NCBI GenBank assembly: GCA_016927115.1
Contig: JAFGNH010000053.1
Coordinates: forward strand, 1 to 33,686
DNA length: 33,686 nt
DNA from: Anaerolineales bacterium
GTDB taxonomy: Bacteria; Chloroflexota; Anaerolineae; Anaerolineales; E44-bin32
Reading direction: 5' to 3'
The notes beneath the pieces are model-generated. The model was not told the DNA's origin, did no database searches, and saw only the letters and a program-made list of their open reading frames with translations. Both the position numbers and the translations under genes were made by a program. Positions 1-8,707 of the stretch are shown piece by piece (position 1 is the first letter of the stretch; the number at the start of each line of letters is the position of its first letter).

Positions 1-929
1 CCCTCAGTAATCAGAAGATCATCCTCTTGCAGTCGATATCGAATAAATTGATTTTCAGTGAACTCCATTTCATTTACCATATAATCATCAACCAACACTT
101 TATTCCAATGTATATTTGCTGCTCTAAGGTATTTTTTTCTAATACCTTCGCCGTTCTGTTTGGATGAATTTAGCATCTTCCCGAGTTTAATATCATAGTA
201 GTATCTGGCAGAGCTTGCTTCCCAATGCGCCGGTATCTCCCCCAGCCACTCGATACCTGAATCCTTCATCGGTACGTCCGGGTCCAGACCTTTTGTGACG
301 GCCTGGTTGATCAGCGCGGTGCGGTATTCCTGCAGCAGCTTGATCTTTCGCTCCCTGGCTGCGATAGCCCGGTCGATAAGGGATGTTTTTTGGTCCAGAA
401 AATTAGCAATGATCCTTTGCTCGGATATTGATGGAATCCAAATAGGGATACTTCCTAATTCTGTTGATGTGATAGCAGGATAACTGACCCCAGTAGAGCG
501 CGATGATACTGAATCAATGAATTTCTCGGAGGATATTGCATAGTGCATATACTTGGGGTGAATAGATTCACTTGGAGTAATTGTAGCGAAGCCAGTTGAT
601 ACAATCAGATTATTTTGTGTCTTCGGAAAATAGGCAATTGCCTTAAGATATGTTCTGACAGTAGAGATAATTGAATCACTTTCTTGAATAATCCTTCTCG
701 CCCGTGATGGTGAATCGCCGAACCGCATTACTTTTGGCGGTGAAATTAACCCATTACCATTTACATTTCCTATATCAATGTAGCTCATAAGTAGATCTGG
801 ATCAGTAATCTCAGGTAGTGATTCCCGGTTGATTTCTGATTGGAATTTTAATGGTGAAATCTCCCAATGCTCCGGGATCTTGCCGATCCACTCCACACCG
901 CTGTCTTTGTAAGCCGGATAAGGTTTCAT
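1..929 (-). CDS. hsdS: Type I restriction-modification specificity subunit HsdS (3' part beyond the window)
   Basis: This is the DNA-recognition subunit of a type I restriction-modification complex; it sets the bipartite target site for the methylase and the nuclease. I translated it by hand from the ATG at 927-929; about 309 residues are visible and the frame stays open to the window edge. Residues 8-23 (KDSGVEWIGKIPEHWE) recur as KDSGIEWLGEIPAHWE near residue 223. That is the usual internal repeat of HsdS, placed before each target-recognition domain. A helical spacer lies between the two domains (from about SISEQRIIANFLDQK to LLQEYRTALINQAVTKG). The first recognition domain is complete and the second is cut off. 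The start codon overlaps the hsdM stop as ATGA, so the two are translationally coupled. The recognition domains are more A+T-rich than the conserved parts, as is common in this family. The target sequence cannot be read from the protein. Confidence 0.9.
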   Translation of the reverse strand, partial: MKPYPAYKDSGVEWIGKIPEHWEISPLKFQSEINRESLPEITDPDLLMSYIDIGNVNGNGLISPPKVMRFGDSPSRARRIIQESDSIISTVRTYLKAIAYFPKTQNNLIVSTGFATITPSESIHPKYMHYAISSEKFIDSVSSRSTGVSYPAITSTELGSIPIWIPSISEQRIIANFLDQKTSLIDRAIAARERKIKLLQEYRTALINQAVTKGLDPDVPMKDSGIEWLGEIPAHWEASSARYYYDIKLGKMLNSSKQNGEGIRKKYLRAANIHWNKVLVDDYMVNEMEFTENQFIRYRLQEDDLLITE

Positions 930-2644
930 TCGAAGATTTCCCCCAGCAGGCCGTCGGTTTCGGCTTCGAGAGCGAGGATATCGGCCTTGATTTCCTCCAG
1001 CGACCGAAGGGGTGTGTATTTGTAGAAATAGCGGGTGAAGCTGATTTCATATCCGACTTTATCTTTGTCCCTATCCATCCATGCATCCGGCACATGCGGT
1101 TTGACCTCGCGTGCGAAATAGGCTTCGATATCCTCCTTGAGCGGAATCTTCTCCGTATCACGCAGGGAGGTGTCCGGTTTAGAATTGCCGGTGCTGTCCC
1201 GTACAATTTCGTCGTGCTCGATCAACGGTTGCTCAACGGTCACTTTCGTGTAACCGAAATCTTCATTATCAAAGATACGGCAGTACTCGCCTTCCTCAAA
1301 ACAGGTGTAGATCTCTGTTATGTCGGTTATATTTTTATCTGTGAAGTACTTGCGTTTGCTGCCGAGGCTGCGGCGCATATCGGCGTAGAAATCGACGGCG
1401 TTGATCAGCTGCACTTTCCCTTTGCGGTGTGGGGGTTTGCGACTGCTCAGCAGCCAGATATATGTAGAAATGCCGGTGTTGTAGAACATATCGGTGGGCA
1501 TGGCCACGATCGTTTCAAGCCAGTCGTTCTCCAGGATCCAGCGCCGGATTTCGCTTTCACCCGATCCGGCGTCACCGGTGAACAAGGGGGAGCCGTTGAA
1601 AATGATCGCAATCCGGCTGCCGCCGGGCTGTATCTTGGAAAGCATGTGCTGCAGGAAAAGCAGCGCTCCGTCGCTGGTGCGCGGTGTACCGGCTGTAAAA
1701 CGTCCGTATGGGTCATTGGCCTCATTCTTGATGAGGGTTTCTTCCTTTTTCCAGCTCACACCGAAGGGCGGGTTGCTGAGCATGTAGTCGAACCGATCGC
1801 CTTTGAATCGATCCTGTGAAAAACTCGAGCCCAGACGGATATTTTCTGCATTCTCGCCCATGATCAGCACGTCCGATTTGGCGATTGCATAGGTCTGGGC
1901 GTTGAGCTCCTGGCCTTTCATCAGGATTTCAACCCTGGGATTGATCTCGTGTTTGATGTAGTCCTTGGTTGTGATCAGCATACCGCCGGTGCCGCAGGCG
2001 GGATCGTAGACGCTGCGAATCAGGCCTTCTCCCAGCAGCTCGTCCCTGTGTTCGGCGAACATCAGGCTGACCATCAGCTGGATCACCTCACGCGGGGTGT
2101 AGTGCTCCCCGGCGGTCTCGTTGCTCATTTCAGAAAAGCGGCGCAGCAGTTCTTCGAAGATCGTGCCCATCTCTTCATTGGTTACATATTCCGGGCTCAG
2201 ATCGACTTCGGTGAATTTTTCCACCAGCATGTACAGCAGATCGTTGCGGGAAAGGCGTTCGAGGATTTTCTCGAGCTGGAAATGCTCCAGGATTTCACGA
2301 ACGTTGGTGCTGTAACCGTTCAGGTAATTGTTGAAATTGAGTTCGATATTATCTGCATCCTGTGATAACCGGCGCAGATCGAAAAAGGAGCAGTTGTAGA
2401 AGCTGCTTCCGCCGGCAGCTTTTTTCAGCACCGGTTCAAGCTGTTGTTCATCGAGCTGCTTCCTGTACTCCTCAAAATCGGAAATCACCTTATCCTTTGT
2501 ATCTTCCAGCACCTGATCCAGCCGCCGAAGTACGACAAAAGGAAGGATCACATCGCCGTATTCGTGTTTCTTGAATGCGCCTCGCAGCAGATCATCCGCC
2601 ACCTGCCAGATAAAGTTTGCTTTTTCCTGGAAGTTAGTGAGCAT
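926..2644 (-). CDS. hsdM: Type I restriction-modification DNA methyltransferase subunit HsdM
   Basis: This is the N6-adenine methyltransferase subunit, which with HsdS modifies the host's own recognition sites using S-adenosylmethionine. The 572 residues carry the SAM-binding motif DPACGTGGML near residue 215 and the catalytic NPPFG motif (LSNPPFGVSW) near residue 290. The N-terminal helical HsdM domain (ANFIWQVADDLLRG, then a VVLRRLDQVL stretch) is present, and so is the YTPREVIQLMVSLM segment. It is somewhat longer than classical HsdM because of a C-terminal extension containing charged helices. An AGAGGA ribosome site precedes the ATG. It is the first gene of a minus-strand hsdM-hsdS unit. 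The nuclease gene hsdR is not in the window and would be expected beyond coordinate 1, unless this is a methylase-only locus. Confidence 0.95.
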   Translation of the reverse strand: MLTNFQEKANFIWQVADDLLRGAFKKHEYGDVILPFVVLRRLDQVLEDTKDKVISDFEEYRKQLDEQQLEPVLKKAAGGSSFYNCSFFDLRRLSQDADNIELNFNNYLNGYSTNVREILEHFQLEKILERLSRNDLLYMLVEKFTEVDLSPEYVTNEEMGTIFEELLRRFSEMSNETAGEHYTPREVIQLMVSLMFAEHRDELLGEGLIRSVYDPACGTGGMLITTKDYIKHEINPRVEILMKGQELNAQTYAIAKSDVLIMGENAENIRLGSSFSQDRFKGDRFDYMLSNPPFGVSWKKEETLIKNEANDPYGRFTAGTPRTSDGALLFLQHMLSKIQPGGSRIAIIFNGSPLFTGDAGSGESEIRRWILENDWLETIVAMPTDMFYNTGISTYIWLLSSRKPPHRKGKVQLINAVDFYADMRRSLGSKRKYFTDKNITDITEIYTCFEEGEYCRIFDNEDFGYTKVTVEQPLIEHDEIVRDSTGNSKPDTSLRDTEKIPLKEDIEAYFAREVKPHVPDAWMDRDKDKVGYEISFTRYFYKYTPLRSLEEIKADILALEAETDGLLGEIFE

Positions 2645-2686
2645 AAGATATTTCCTCTTTTTCTTGTGTACTAAGGAACAGAAATA

Positions 2687-2715
2687 AGTATATATGAGAA
2701 TGGATTAAAAATTAA
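2687..2715 (-). promoter_or_regulatory. Candidate promoter of hsdMS
   Basis: On the minus strand a TATACT -10 (2687-2692) lies 17 bases from a weak TTAATT -35 (2710-2715), about 40 bases upstream of the hsdM start. It overlaps the amidase promoter region on the other strand, so the two divergent genes may compete for polymerase. The call rests on consensus matching only. Confidence 0.4.
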
Positions 2716-2723
2716 TCTATAAT
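2695..2723 (+). promoter_or_regulatory. Candidate promoter of the amidase gene
   Basis: A perfect TATAAT -10 sits at 2718-2723, about 30 bases before the amidase ATG, with a good GGAGG ribosome site at about 2744. The -35 position (TGAGAA at 17-base spacing) matches poorly, so an activator may help, or the A+T-rich context is coincidental. Confidence 0.4.
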
Positions 2724-2754
2724 GGGAGTGAAGCTTAGTTAGTGGAGGATTATC

Positions 2755-3624
2755 ATGAAAATCGAAAAGCATTTTCTTCTCAATGACGATGATGAACAAA
2801 TTCCATACAAGGAATCACCAAATCATAGTGGATCAATCAAGCCGAAATTTCTTATCATTCACTATACTGCCGGTTCAAACGCAGAATCCTCAATTGAATG
2901 GCTTACAAGTAAGAAAGGCCAGGCTTCTGCCCATCTTGTTATAGGAAAAGATGGTTCCATTACTCAGTTAGTGCCATTCAACTATATGGCATGGCATGCA
3001 GGCCCCAGCTCATGGGAATTCTATAAGGGTATGAACAATTACAGTATTGGCATTGAACTGGATAATGCTGGCATGTTGAAATTATACAAGGATGGATGGA
3101 GAACAAGATTTCAGAAGAAACCTGAGAAGGATTACATTCTTGCTAAACATAAATTCGGTGATACTGAATATGGATGGCAAATTTTTCCTGAGAAACAGCT
3201 GGATGTACTCACTGAAGTGGCGATCGCTCTGGTGAATGAATATCAATTGATCGATATTCTTGGACATGAAGACATCTCTCCGAGGCGGAAGTGGGATCCG
3301 GGGCCAGCGTTTCCCATGCATAATTTCCGTTCACAGGTTATGGGGCGCAAGGAAATCTTTCCGGTCGCTTACACGACTACTTCCACGCTGAACATCAGAA
3401 GCGGCCCTGGAACTCAACATGGAACAATAACAAAGAAACCGTTAAAACAGGACTGCAATATGGAATACCTTCAGAAAGAAGGCTCCTGGATAAAAGTGCA
3501 TGTTCTTGATGAGGTTGATGGGGATATGGATGTTGAGGGATGGGTCCATTCGAATTACTGCAAGCAGCTCCTTCCCAGCGAAATTAAGGCAAAGAATTTA
3601 TTCGATAAGGATAAGAAAATCTGA
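2755..3624 (+). CDS. N-acetylmuramoyl-L-alanine amidase with C-terminal SH3 domain
   Basis: This predicted zinc amidase of the Ami_2/AmpD type cuts the bond between N-acetylmuramic acid and the peptide stem of peptidoglycan. In the 289 residues, H36 in FLIIHYTAG, H171 in ILGHEDISP and D181 match the three AmpD-family zinc ligands. K179, two residues before D181, matches the conserved catalytic lysine. Residues from about 205 (TTSTLNIRSGPGTQHG) to 270 (GWVHSNYCKQ) form a bacterial SH3 domain, a likely cell-wall anchor. The N-terminus is charged and soluble and has no signal peptide, unlike exported amidases. That fits a phage-type endolysin, a cytoplasmic recycling enzyme, or a toxin delivered by another route. 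The gene is visibly richer in A+T than the metabolic genes to its right and stands divergent to the hsdMS pair, so acquisition by transfer is plausible. No holin or other phage gene is adjacent. Confidence 0.88.
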   Translation: MKIEKHFLLNDDDEQIPYKESPNHSGSIKPKFLIIHYTAGSNAESSIEWLTSKKGQASAHLVIGKDGSITQLVPFNYMAWHAGPSSWEFYKGMNNYSIGIELDNAGMLKLYKDGWRTRFQKKPEKDYILAKHKFGDTEYGWQIFPEKQLDVLTEVAIALVNEYQLIDILGHEDISPRRKWDPGPAFPMHNFRSQVMGRKEIFPVAYTTTSTLNIRSGPGTQHGTITKKPLKQDCNMEYLQKEGSWIKVHVLDEVDGDMDVEGWVHSNYCKQLLPSEIKAKNLFDKDKKI

Positions 3625-3726
3625 ATGAATCTGTCATTTTAATCGAATATTTTCTTCGTGCTTTCATCAGAGAAATATATGAAATCTAATTCCTATCCCT
3701 TTTGCTGGCAAATAATTCTTTATTGG

Positions 3727-3761
3727 TGTCCAGACCGGGTCTCAAGGTAGACCGTGTCTCC
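3727..3761. repeat. Dispersed palindromic repeat, AGACC-N-GGTCT core, two units
   Basis: TGTCCAGACCGGGTCTC at 3727-3743 is followed by a degenerate unit, AGACCGTGTCTCC, at 3749-3761. The first unit is identical over 17 bases to 22392-22408. It lies in the short space between the convergent amidase and SDR genes and ends just before the SDR stop codon. Each unit is itself nearly palindromic. Confidence 0.75.
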
Positions 3762-3764
3762 TGG

Positions 3765-4694
3765 TTACCCGTACACCACACCCGTCAACTGCTCAGATAT
3801 CTCCCATAACCGCTGGGCGAGTTCTGCATCCTGGGCGGTGTCGGTGCGGAAGGCACGACGCGGGTAGCCCTTCATCTCCTGGAACCCGTCAGGTCCGAAG
3901 TATTCCCCGTTTTTTACATCTGCTGCTGTAGCAGCGTAGAGCTGCGGCAGCGCACCCTGCCATGACGGCATGGCAAATAATACCGTGGCGGCTTTCATGA
4001 ACCATTTCTGCACCGGCTTGCCGCGCATTTCCGGACCGGCTGCTATCAGGTTGGTGTGCGTAATTCCCGGGTGGGTAGCGACACTGATAGTGCTCAACCC
4101 TTTTACCTCCAGTCTGCGTGCCAGTTCGAGGGTGAACAACAGGTTGGCAAGTTTACTCTGGCGGTAAGCTTCAGAACCGTTGTAGCTTTCTTCTCCCATC
4201 AAATCATCAAAATTAATGGCCCCGTTGAGATGTGCAATACTGCTGACCGTGACCACTCTGCTGTTTTCTGCTGCGAAAACAAGGTCAATAAGCAGGCCGG
4301 TCAGAGCGAAGTGGCCGAGGTGGTTGGTACCGAATTGTTTCTCAAAGCCATCCTCGGTCAGCTTCCGGGGAATGTTCATTACGCCTGCGTTGTTGATCAA
4401 AAGATCCAGCTGAGGGTAGGCCTGGTGGATCCTGTCGCTGAAGGAGTGTATCGAAGACAGGCTTGCCAGGTCCAGCTGCTGGAGATCGAGTTTGGCATCT
4501 GGAACAGCCTTTTGTATTTGCCTGATTGCCTGTTCACCTTTTTCCATGGACCGGCAGGCCAGAATTACAACCGCACCTTTATCGGCGAGCACAAGTGCGC
4601 TGGCAAAACCAATACCGCTGTTCGCGCCGGTTATCAGTGCTGTTTTCCCTGCCTGTGTCGGGATATTCTTTGCGTTCCATTTTGTTGTGGCCAT
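3765..4694 (-). CDS. Short-chain dehydrogenase/reductase (retinol dehydrogenase-like)
   Basis: This is an NAD(P)-dependent oxidoreductase of the classical SDR superfamily. Its closest style is the retinol dehydrogenase / protochlorophyllide-reductase-like group (about 300 residues; 309 here). The cofactor-binding motif TGANSGIG lies at residues 22-29, the structural NNAG motif is in LDLLINNAGVMN, the catalytic serine is in VVTVSSIAHL, and the YxxxK pair is in YRQSK. The substrate cannot be deduced. The ATG at 4694 has an AAAGGA ribosome site eight bases upstream. It lies downstream of the GH31 gene on the same strand, 135 bases away, which leaves room for its own promoter. The 3' end abuts the dispersed AGACC repeat. 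Confidence 0.92.
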   Translation of the reverse strand: MATTKWNAKNIPTQAGKTALITGANSGIGFASALVLADKGAVVILACRSMEKGEQAIRQIQKAVPDAKLDLQQLDLASLSSIHSFSDRIHQAYPQLDLLINNAGVMNIPRKLTEDGFEKQFGTNHLGHFALTGLLIDLVFAAENSRVVTVSSIAHLNGAINFDDLMGEESYNGSEAYRQSKLANLLFTLELARRLEVKGLSTISVATHPGITHTNLIAAGPEMRGKPVQKWFMKAATVLFAMPSWQGALPQLYAATAADVKNGEYFGPDGFQEMKGYPRRAFRTDTAQDAELAQRLWEISEQLTGVVYG

Positions 4695-4829
4695 ATGTTC
4701 ATTCCTTTGTCTATCGAACCAGTGCAGGATTTTTCAGCCGTACGGTCGGGTTGGAAAAAGGCTGCCTTGTTGGGTTAATCCAATCAATAAATAGAGATTA
4801 TACCCGCCCGGACTTCTGATTGCTGTATT

Positions 4830-7622
4830 TCAGCTTTCCCTGCTGTTTCGGAAGGATAGGCTGAAGAAATCGGCGAACTGTATGGTGTAACTGTGTATGC
4901 GGTCTTGCTGCGAGCCGAGAGAGAGGTTAATGAATTCCGGTACGACGTTTCTATCGTAACTGCCCGTATCGTCCCATGGTTTCCCGGGAACCCAGGATCT
5001 GTCGAGCAGGGTGAAATCCTTTCTCCGCTGCCGGTTCCACAGGATGAGGAATTCCTCGCCGGTGAGGCTGCAGCAGTGCAGGCCGGCTCCATGGAAACAT
5101 TCAAACAGGGCCTGCAGTTGGGTTTCGGTCAGACTGTCAGGTACCGTTTGATAGTATTTCTGCAGGACACTGCTGCTGGTGAAGATTTCCTCAGCATGCC
5201 GGTATATCCCTTCTTTGACCCACGTGTTCAGTTTGAAGTGTTTCAGCAGTTTACAGAGCAGATTGCGGCGGTTATCCGGCCGGCAGAGCCTGTATTTGTG
5301 CGCATAGCCAATATAACAGTCGAGAGAATCGTTGGGGGAGAGGGTAATGGGGGCCAGCTGCAGTCTTCCTGAACCGGAATCGTACTCCCAGGTACTATCC
5401 AGCAGGGTGCCGGAGCGCGTTACCGATACCGAATCGGGGTGGCTGACTCCGATCCAGTTAATTCGCAGCGTGCGCTGCTCCGGCAGGAGGGCTGTCTCAC
5501 CCTTTGCCGGTTCGATTGTGAAGCGGAACCCGTCAGGTGCAACCTGCTGGGACAGACTGGTGAGCGCGAAGCAGCCGCTGCGGTATGCCGTGCTGGTGCC
5601 GTCGTCCTCAAAGAGATCGAACCGGCCGTCCGCACCGGCATACAGGCGCACCTCCAGGCTGGTTGGAAGTGTTCCGGCCTGCAGGGAGTCTGTCCCTGCC
5701 AGTGGAAGCACGGCTCCGGCACGGATAAATACGGGAATATCATTTTTTTCGCCATAGACTGCATGCCATCCGCAGGGTAATACCTCGTTGGTGAAAAGGT
5801 TGTACCATTCGCAGTAGGGGTGTGTTTCGACTGATTGAACGCTTTGTTCAGCTCCCCCGGGCAGTGCTTCGCCGGATTGCGGGTTGGCTACTGCTCCTGC
5901 GGGTAATGCTTCGCTGGATTGCGCGAGGTCCAATGTTCCCGCGGGAAGCCAGAGCACCTGGCGGCTGAGCCCTGTTTCGCTGTCGGCGGGGGTGGTGAAG
6001 GGCGCTGCGATGATGTCCGGACCGAACGCGTATTGCTGCGGACAGGCGTAGGCTTCTTCGTTATCCGGGTACATATGGTACATCGGCTGCACCAGTGCCT
6101 GGCCGGTCCTGTGACTGCGCCATGCCAATGTGTATAGATAGGGGACCAGTTGATGCCGGAAACGCAGGATTTCGCCGCAAAGCCGGGCTGTTTCGTCGTC
6201 ATATTTCCACGGAAGGCGTTCGTGGAAATGGCCTTTCGTACTGTGGAAGCGGAAGATCGGGCTGAACACGCCGAACTGCACCCAGCGAAGGTACAGCTCC
6301 GGATCCTCCACACCGCCCATATGCCCGCCGATATCATGGCTCCACCAGCCGTAGGCGATATTGGCTGCGGACGCGGTGAGATAGGGTTGGAAGGCCAGGG
6401 TCTGCCAGGTGACTTCGGCATCGCCGGAAAAGCCGACCGGTGTGCGGTGGCTGCCGTGGCCTGCCCAGCGGGAGAAGACCAGCGGACGTTTGATACTATT
6501 ACGGCCGAGATCGTGGAAATGGAGATGATTGAGCCACCACAACGGGTCGAGGCCGGGAAGGCTGCTGGCTGTGCCCTGCTGCCAGTCCAGCCACCAGAAA
6601 TCCACACCGATCTTTTCCTGTGGATGGTGCAGGAGCTCGAAGTAGGCGGCAGCGAAATCAGGATCTGCCAGATCGAATGCGATCGGAGTACCACTTTGAG
6701 GGTCGATCCCCATACGCCGGGCGAGCGCTGGATAGGCTTCTTCATGTGGGTGGACACCTTCAGCCGGGTGCAGGTTGAGCGAAACCAGCAGGCCAAGACC
6801 GTGCAGCTGCTGCAGGGTGTCCTGCGGATCCGGGAAAAGGTTATGGTTCCAGGTGTACCCGGTCCAGCCGGTAGATGTGTTTCCGGTTTTGGTGAGGTGC
6901 CAGTCCATATCGATCACACAGACAGAAAGGGGGATATCCTTCTGGCGGAACTCGTGCAACAAGGCGAGCAGTTCATCACTGGAATAGGCATGATAGCGGC
7001 TCCACCAGTTTCCGAGGATCTGCCGGGGGACCATCGGGCAGGGGCCTGCCAGGGCCTGGTAGTCCTGCAGGCAGGCAGCGAAATCCAGCCCGTATCCGAA
7101 GAAATACAGATCGAGTGTGCCTGCGTCTGTGCGGCGTGGTTCAAGCCAGCTGTTTTCGTTGAAGACCAACGAGCTGGAATCATCGATCAGTGTCCAACCT
7201 TCCGTGGACAGCAGGCCGGGCCCCAGTCCAGTTCGGCCGTTGATATTATCCAGCGTGCGGATGGTGCCGTAAAGATTGCCTTGATCGGTGTCGCCGAAAT
7301 GCCAGGTATACCCGGCATCCTTGAGTGTGATGGCGAGAGTACTGCTGCAAAAACCTGCAGGGGAGGGTGTGTACTGCAGGTGCAGCTTCGTTGTTTCGAT
7401 TTCCATACGGCCTGGCAGGGCAGTGCTGGAGAACTCCGGTAATGGCAGTCTGCGGTACCAGGCCAGCTGGCTGGGTTGGTCTTCGAAGCGCTCATCAGGG
7501 CTGAACTCGAGGCGGATAAGGCGCGGGGTGAGTACGGTGAAGCGGGTTAACGGAGCGTTTACAACGGCTTGCGGGTATGCGAGAGGCTGCCAATCGGGCT
7601 GGAGGCAGGGTTTTGGTTCCAT
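4830..7622 (-). CDS. Glycoside hydrolase family 31 protein (alpha-glucosidase-like) with C-terminal extension
   Basis: This retaining alpha-glycosidase of family GH31 (930 residues) has no signal peptide and is probably cytoplasmic. The N-terminal beta-sandwich is followed by the catalytic barrel. The nucleophile aspartate lies in FWWLDWQQG near residue 344, where the classical form is WxDMNE, and the acid/base aspartate in SGDAEVTW near residue 399. WWSHDIGGH and RFHSTKG are further GH31 hallmarks. The WLDWQQG form marks a subgroup whose substrate I cannot name. Two oddities are described elsewhere in this list: a repeated insert near residues 565-590 and about 160 unrecognised residues after the C-terminal sandwich. 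An AGGAG site five bases before the ATG supports the start. No sugar transporter or regulator is adjacent. Confidence 0.9.
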   Translation of the reverse strand: MEPKPCLQPDWQPLAYPQAVVNAPLTRFTVLTPRLIRLEFSPDERFEDQPSQLAWYRRLPLPEFSSTALPGRMEIETTKLHLQYTPSPAGFCSSTLAITLKDAGYTWHFGDTDQGNLYGTIRTLDNINGRTGLGPGLLSTEGWTLIDDSSSLVFNENSWLEPRRTDAGTLDLYFFGYGLDFAACLQDYQALAGPCPMVPRQILGNWWSRYHAYSSDELLALLHEFRQKDIPLSVCVIDMDWHLTKTGNTSTGWTGYTWNHNLFPDPQDTLQQLHGLGLLVSLNLHPAEGVHPHEEAYPALARRMGIDPQSGTPIAFDLADPDFAAAYFELLHHPQEKIGVDFWWLDWQQGTASSLPGLDPLWWLNHLHFHDLGRNSIKRPLVFSRWAGHGSHRTPVGFSGDAEVTWQTLAFQPYLTASAANIAYGWWSHDIGGHMGGVEDPELYLRWVQFGVFSPIFRFHSTKGHFHERLPWKYDDETARLCGEILRFRHQLVPYLYTLAWRSHRTGQALVQPMYHMYPDNEEAYACPQQYAFGPDIIAAPFTTPADSETGLSRQVLWLPAGTLDLAQSSEALPAGAVANPQSGEALPGGAEQSVQSVETHPYCEWYNLFTNEVLPCGWHAVYGEKNDIPVFIRAGAVLPLAGTDSLQAGTLPTSLEVRLYAGADGRFDLFEDDGTSTAYRSGCFALTSLSQQVAPDGFRFTIEPAKGETALLPEQRTLRINWIGVSHPDSVSVTRSGTLLDSTWEYDSGSGRLQLAPITLSPNDSLDCYIGYAHKYRLCRPDNRRNLLCKLLKHFKLNTWVKEGIYRHAEEIFTSSSVLQKYYQTVPDSLTETQLQALFECFHGAGLHCCSLTGEEFLILWNRQRRKDFTLLDRSWVPGKPWDDTGSYDRNVVPEFINLSLGSQQDRIHSYTIQFADFFSLSFRNSRES
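5857..5923 (-). repeat. Short direct repeat inside the GH31 gene
   Basis: Two near-identical segments of about 25 bases (5857-5881 and 5898-5923) encode QSSEALPAGA and QSGEALPGGA in the same frame. A degenerate SVETHP follows. They widen the loop between WLPAG and EWYNLF, which in most GH31 proteins is only a few residues. This looks like a recent in-frame tandem expansion in a surface loop. Confidence 0.7.
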
Positions 7623-7783
7623 GCTAACTCCTGGTTGGAAGAATTATAGATCAGGAAGGAGGGAGTGAAAAGGAGAGCAGCCCCGGCACACTCCGGCACA
7701 GGTTACCGACGAGAGGAGGGATCTCTCCTGCCATGGCCCAAATTAAAAAAATGATAACGCCGGAAATAATCCGATTCAGGTTC

Positions 7784-8707
7784 TTATGTAAGCAGATCTG
7801 CCAGAGCCTGTTCGGCTGTGTCGAAGCTGAAGTTGAAGCCGGCATTTAAAAGCTGACGGGGCAGCACGCGCTGACCATCCAGTGCCAGCGTAGCGGCCTC
7901 TCCAAGCATGGCCCTCAGCACGAATGCGGGAACCGGAACCGCCGACGGCTTGTGCATCCACCTGCCCAGCGTTCTGCTGAACTCAAGATTGGAAACCGGC
8001 TGAGGGGCAGTGAGGTTGTATACACCGGAGGACTGCGGGTATTTCAACAGGAACAGTATTGCCCGGGTGACATCCTCGATGTGGATCCAGGACATGTATT
8101 GCTTGCCGCTTCCAAGCGGCCCACCCAGGAAAAATCGAAACGGAAGTTTGAGCAGGGGCAGCAGCCCGCTATCCGGGCTCAGCACGAGCCCAATTCGCAA
8201 AACAGCCCGGCGTACTCCGGCCTCTTTGACACCGCTGCTGGCATCCTCCCACTGCTGACACACTTTCGCGAGGAAGTCGCTGCCAGATGCGTGACTTTCA
8301 TAAAGGTATTCTTCACCATGGGGCCCATAATAACCGATCGCCGAGGCCTGGAGGAATACCTTCGGTTTGTGCTCCAGCCGCCGGATGGTCTCAGTGAGGA
8401 TCCTGCCAGCCAGCACGCGGCTTTCAACGATGGTTTGCTTGCGTTCCGGAGTCCAGCGCTGCGGCAGCAGCCCGCTGCCTGCGATGCTGGCTCCTGCAAG
8501 ATTGATTACAGCGTCGACATCTTCCAGGCTTTCCTGCCAGGGACCTGGCCGTGTGCCATTCCATTGAACTGCCCGGGCCCCCTGGGGAAGCAACCCCAGG
8601 TTCTCCGGATTCCTGCTGAGAATGACAACCTCATGGTCCTCCCTGCACAGCGCTTCGGTTACATTGTTTCCAATCAAGCCACTGCCGCCACTGATTACAA
8701 CTCGCAT
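7784..8707 (-). CDS. TIGR01777 family epimerase-like protein (YfcH/SulA type)
   Basis: This NAD(P)-binding protein belongs to the extended-SDR, TIGR01777 group, whose physiological substrate is unknown. The 307 residues start with the Rossmann motif GGSGLIG (residues 7-13), carry INLAGASI, and use YYGPHGEEY in place of the usual YxxxK region. They end in the family's C-terminal DUF1731-type block (RVLPRQLLNAGFNFSF). The start at 8707 gives the normal family length. It sits 161 bases upstream of the GH31 gene on the same strand. The divergent gene on its right is more than 300 bases away. Confidence 0.92.
   Translation of the reverse strand: MRVVISGGSGLIGNNVTEALCREDHEVVILSRNPENLGLLPQGARAVQWNGTRPGPWQESLEDVDAVINLAGASIAGSGLLPQRWTPERKQTIVESRVLAGRILTETIRRLEHKPKVFLQASAIGYYGPHGEEYLYESHASGSDFLAKVCQQWEDASSGVKEAGVRRAVLRIGLVLSPDSGLLPLLKLPFRFFLGGPLGSGKQYMSWIHIEDVTRAILFLLKYPQSSGVYNLTAPQPVSNLEFSRTLGRWMHKPSAVPVPAFVLRAMLGEAATLALDGQRVLPRQLLNAGFNFSFDTAEQALADLLT

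Noticed and set aside
851..1819. Long plus-strand frame opposite hsdM
   Set aside because: It is the antisense shadow of a gene with clear methylase motifs, and its translation shows no family pattern.
3640..3690. A+T-rich imperfect inverted repeat after the amidase gene
   Set aside because: Mismatches in an A+T-rich stretch; it would be unstable as RNA.
6150..7442. 430-codon plus-strand frame opposite the GH31 gene
   Set aside because: Long only because the opposite strand is G+C-rich and coding. It has no ribosome site and no recognisable domain.
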